Of a stretch of DNA of 64,000 nucleotides, positions 63,477-64,000 are shown piece by piece. Source of the stretch: Planoprotostelium fungivorum (lineage: Eukaryota > Evosea > Variosea > Cavosteliida > Cavosteliaceae). The position numbers and the translations under genes are program-made. Where the stretch lies: the NCBI GenBank assembly GCA_003024175.1, contig MDYQ01000421.1, positions 62,001-126,000 on the forward strand, in the 5' to 3' direction. The notes below the pieces were generated by a model, which was given only the letters and a program-made list of their open reading frames with translations, searched no databases and was not told the origin of the DNA. How positions within the stretch are numbered: the first letter of the stretch is position 1; every line of letters begins with the position of its first letter.

Positions 63477-64000
63477 ATGGGTAGAAACACAGACAAATTG
63501 TAAGTCTATATTATCACCCTTGTTAGCCCCTGTTAGGGATATAAATCTAACGGTTGGAAGATACATCACACATAAAGAATGGAGTCAAGACTTTGGAGGA
63601 AAAAAGGCCAATTCAGTGGAATCGTTCCACGTGAATGAATTGAAGGGTCTGCCCTTCTATTCTTGTGCACTATCATTACAGCCATTTGAAACACCTGTGG
63701 CAACACAACAAGGAATCGTCTATGAGATCACGTAAGTTTATAACAGATACGATGGTGGACCAATGTTGATTGACTTCAGCAACATCTTACCCTGGCTGAA
63801 GAAGCACAAGATCGATCCCATCACCGGGCAACCCATGACCTCTAAAGACCTCTTTCCCGTTCAATTCCACAAGAACGAAGCTGGTGTGCATTTGATTATC
63901 TCACATCACCTGACATCACAAAGGTAAGTTTCACTGCCCCATCACCTTCAAAGAATTCAACGACTTCACGCGTATCGTCACCATCAAACCATCTGGCCAC
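63477..64000 (+). CDS. PPIL2: U-box cyclophilin PPIL2 (5' part)
   Basis: Peptidyl-prolyl isomerase with an N-terminal U-box, a nuclear spliceosome-associated ubiquitin ligase type. ATG at 63477 opens MGRNTDKL, spliced over an intron of about 92 nt to YITHKEWSQDFGGKKANSVE. Then come LPFYSCALSLQPFETPVATQ and QGIVYEIT, an intron, NILPWLKKHKIDPITGQPM, TSKDLFPVQFHKNEAGKFHC and PITFKEFNDFTRIVTIKPSG. This follows human PPIL2 closely through the U-box region. The gene runs off the right edge before the cyclophilin domain, so that part cannot be judged. Confidence 0.94.

Overview
This 64 kb window is nuclear DNA from a compact, intron-dense protist genome. Genes sit a few tens to a few hundred bases apart on both strands. 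Nearly every gene is cut by many short GT-AG introns, mostly 38-90 nt, often with GTGAG donors. Gene content points to an amoebozoan, perhaps a protosteloid or variosean amoeba: a fungal/dictyostelid-type PDR transporter, fungal-type Zn2Cys6 regulators, a TIG/EGF surface protein, Ariadne, RagA and RIO1. That placement is inference, not proof. I see no tRNA, CRISPR array, rRNA, LTR element or other intact mobile element.

Layout, left to right. 1-1.1 kb: 3' part of pyruvate dehydrogenase E1 alpha. 2.0-5.2 kb (minus): long coiled-coil protein. 5.9-17.9 kb (plus): two full-size ABC transporters in tandem, a PDR-type ABCG and an MRP-type ABCC. 18.2 kb: small four-helix membrane protein. 19.1-22.1 kb: tandem pair of Zn2Cys6 regulators with a PAS-like C-terminal half. 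22.3-28.8 kb (minus): Ariadne-type RBR ligase, an unrecognised membrane protein, and a scaffold with two C-terminal SH3 domains. 29.5 kb: small unknown gene. 30.3-32.0 kb (minus): a septin with two C-terminal hydrophobic segments. 32.6-33.9 kb: porphobilinogen deaminase. 34.0-34.5 kb: broken copy of the 24-25 kb membrane gene. 34.9-36.7 kb: FLVCR-like MFS transporter. 36.9-39.6 kb (minus): TIG/EGF protein with signal peptide and GPI-type tail. 39.9-48.1 kb: two double-AAA ATPase genes, head to head as one large inverted duplication. 48.2-56.9 kb (all minus): CBR1-like dehydrogenase, RagA GTPase, Nudix hydrolase, RIO1 kinase, cytochrome P450. 57.3-64 kb (plus): helical-repeat protein, an intron-free 356-codon gene, a mitochondrial TPR protein, alkaline ceramidase, a small unknown gene and the start of the U-box cyclophilin PPIL2.

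Most genes are independent housekeeping units. The region is notable for duplication with sequence exchange: the AAA pair shares a near-identical core including introns inside diverged ends; the 34 kb relic shares 188 identical bases with its parent across an intron while its flanks have diverged; a stray piece of the TIG gene lies upstream of porphobilinogen deaminase; the Zn2Cys6 pair is a tandem duplicate. The two most unusual single observations are the membrane-spanning septin and a 12-base E2F-like motif (ATTTTGGCGGGA) found five times, each time inside an intron. Exon joins were worked out by eye from splice signals, reading phase and family similarity, so individual boundaries may be off by a few bases.
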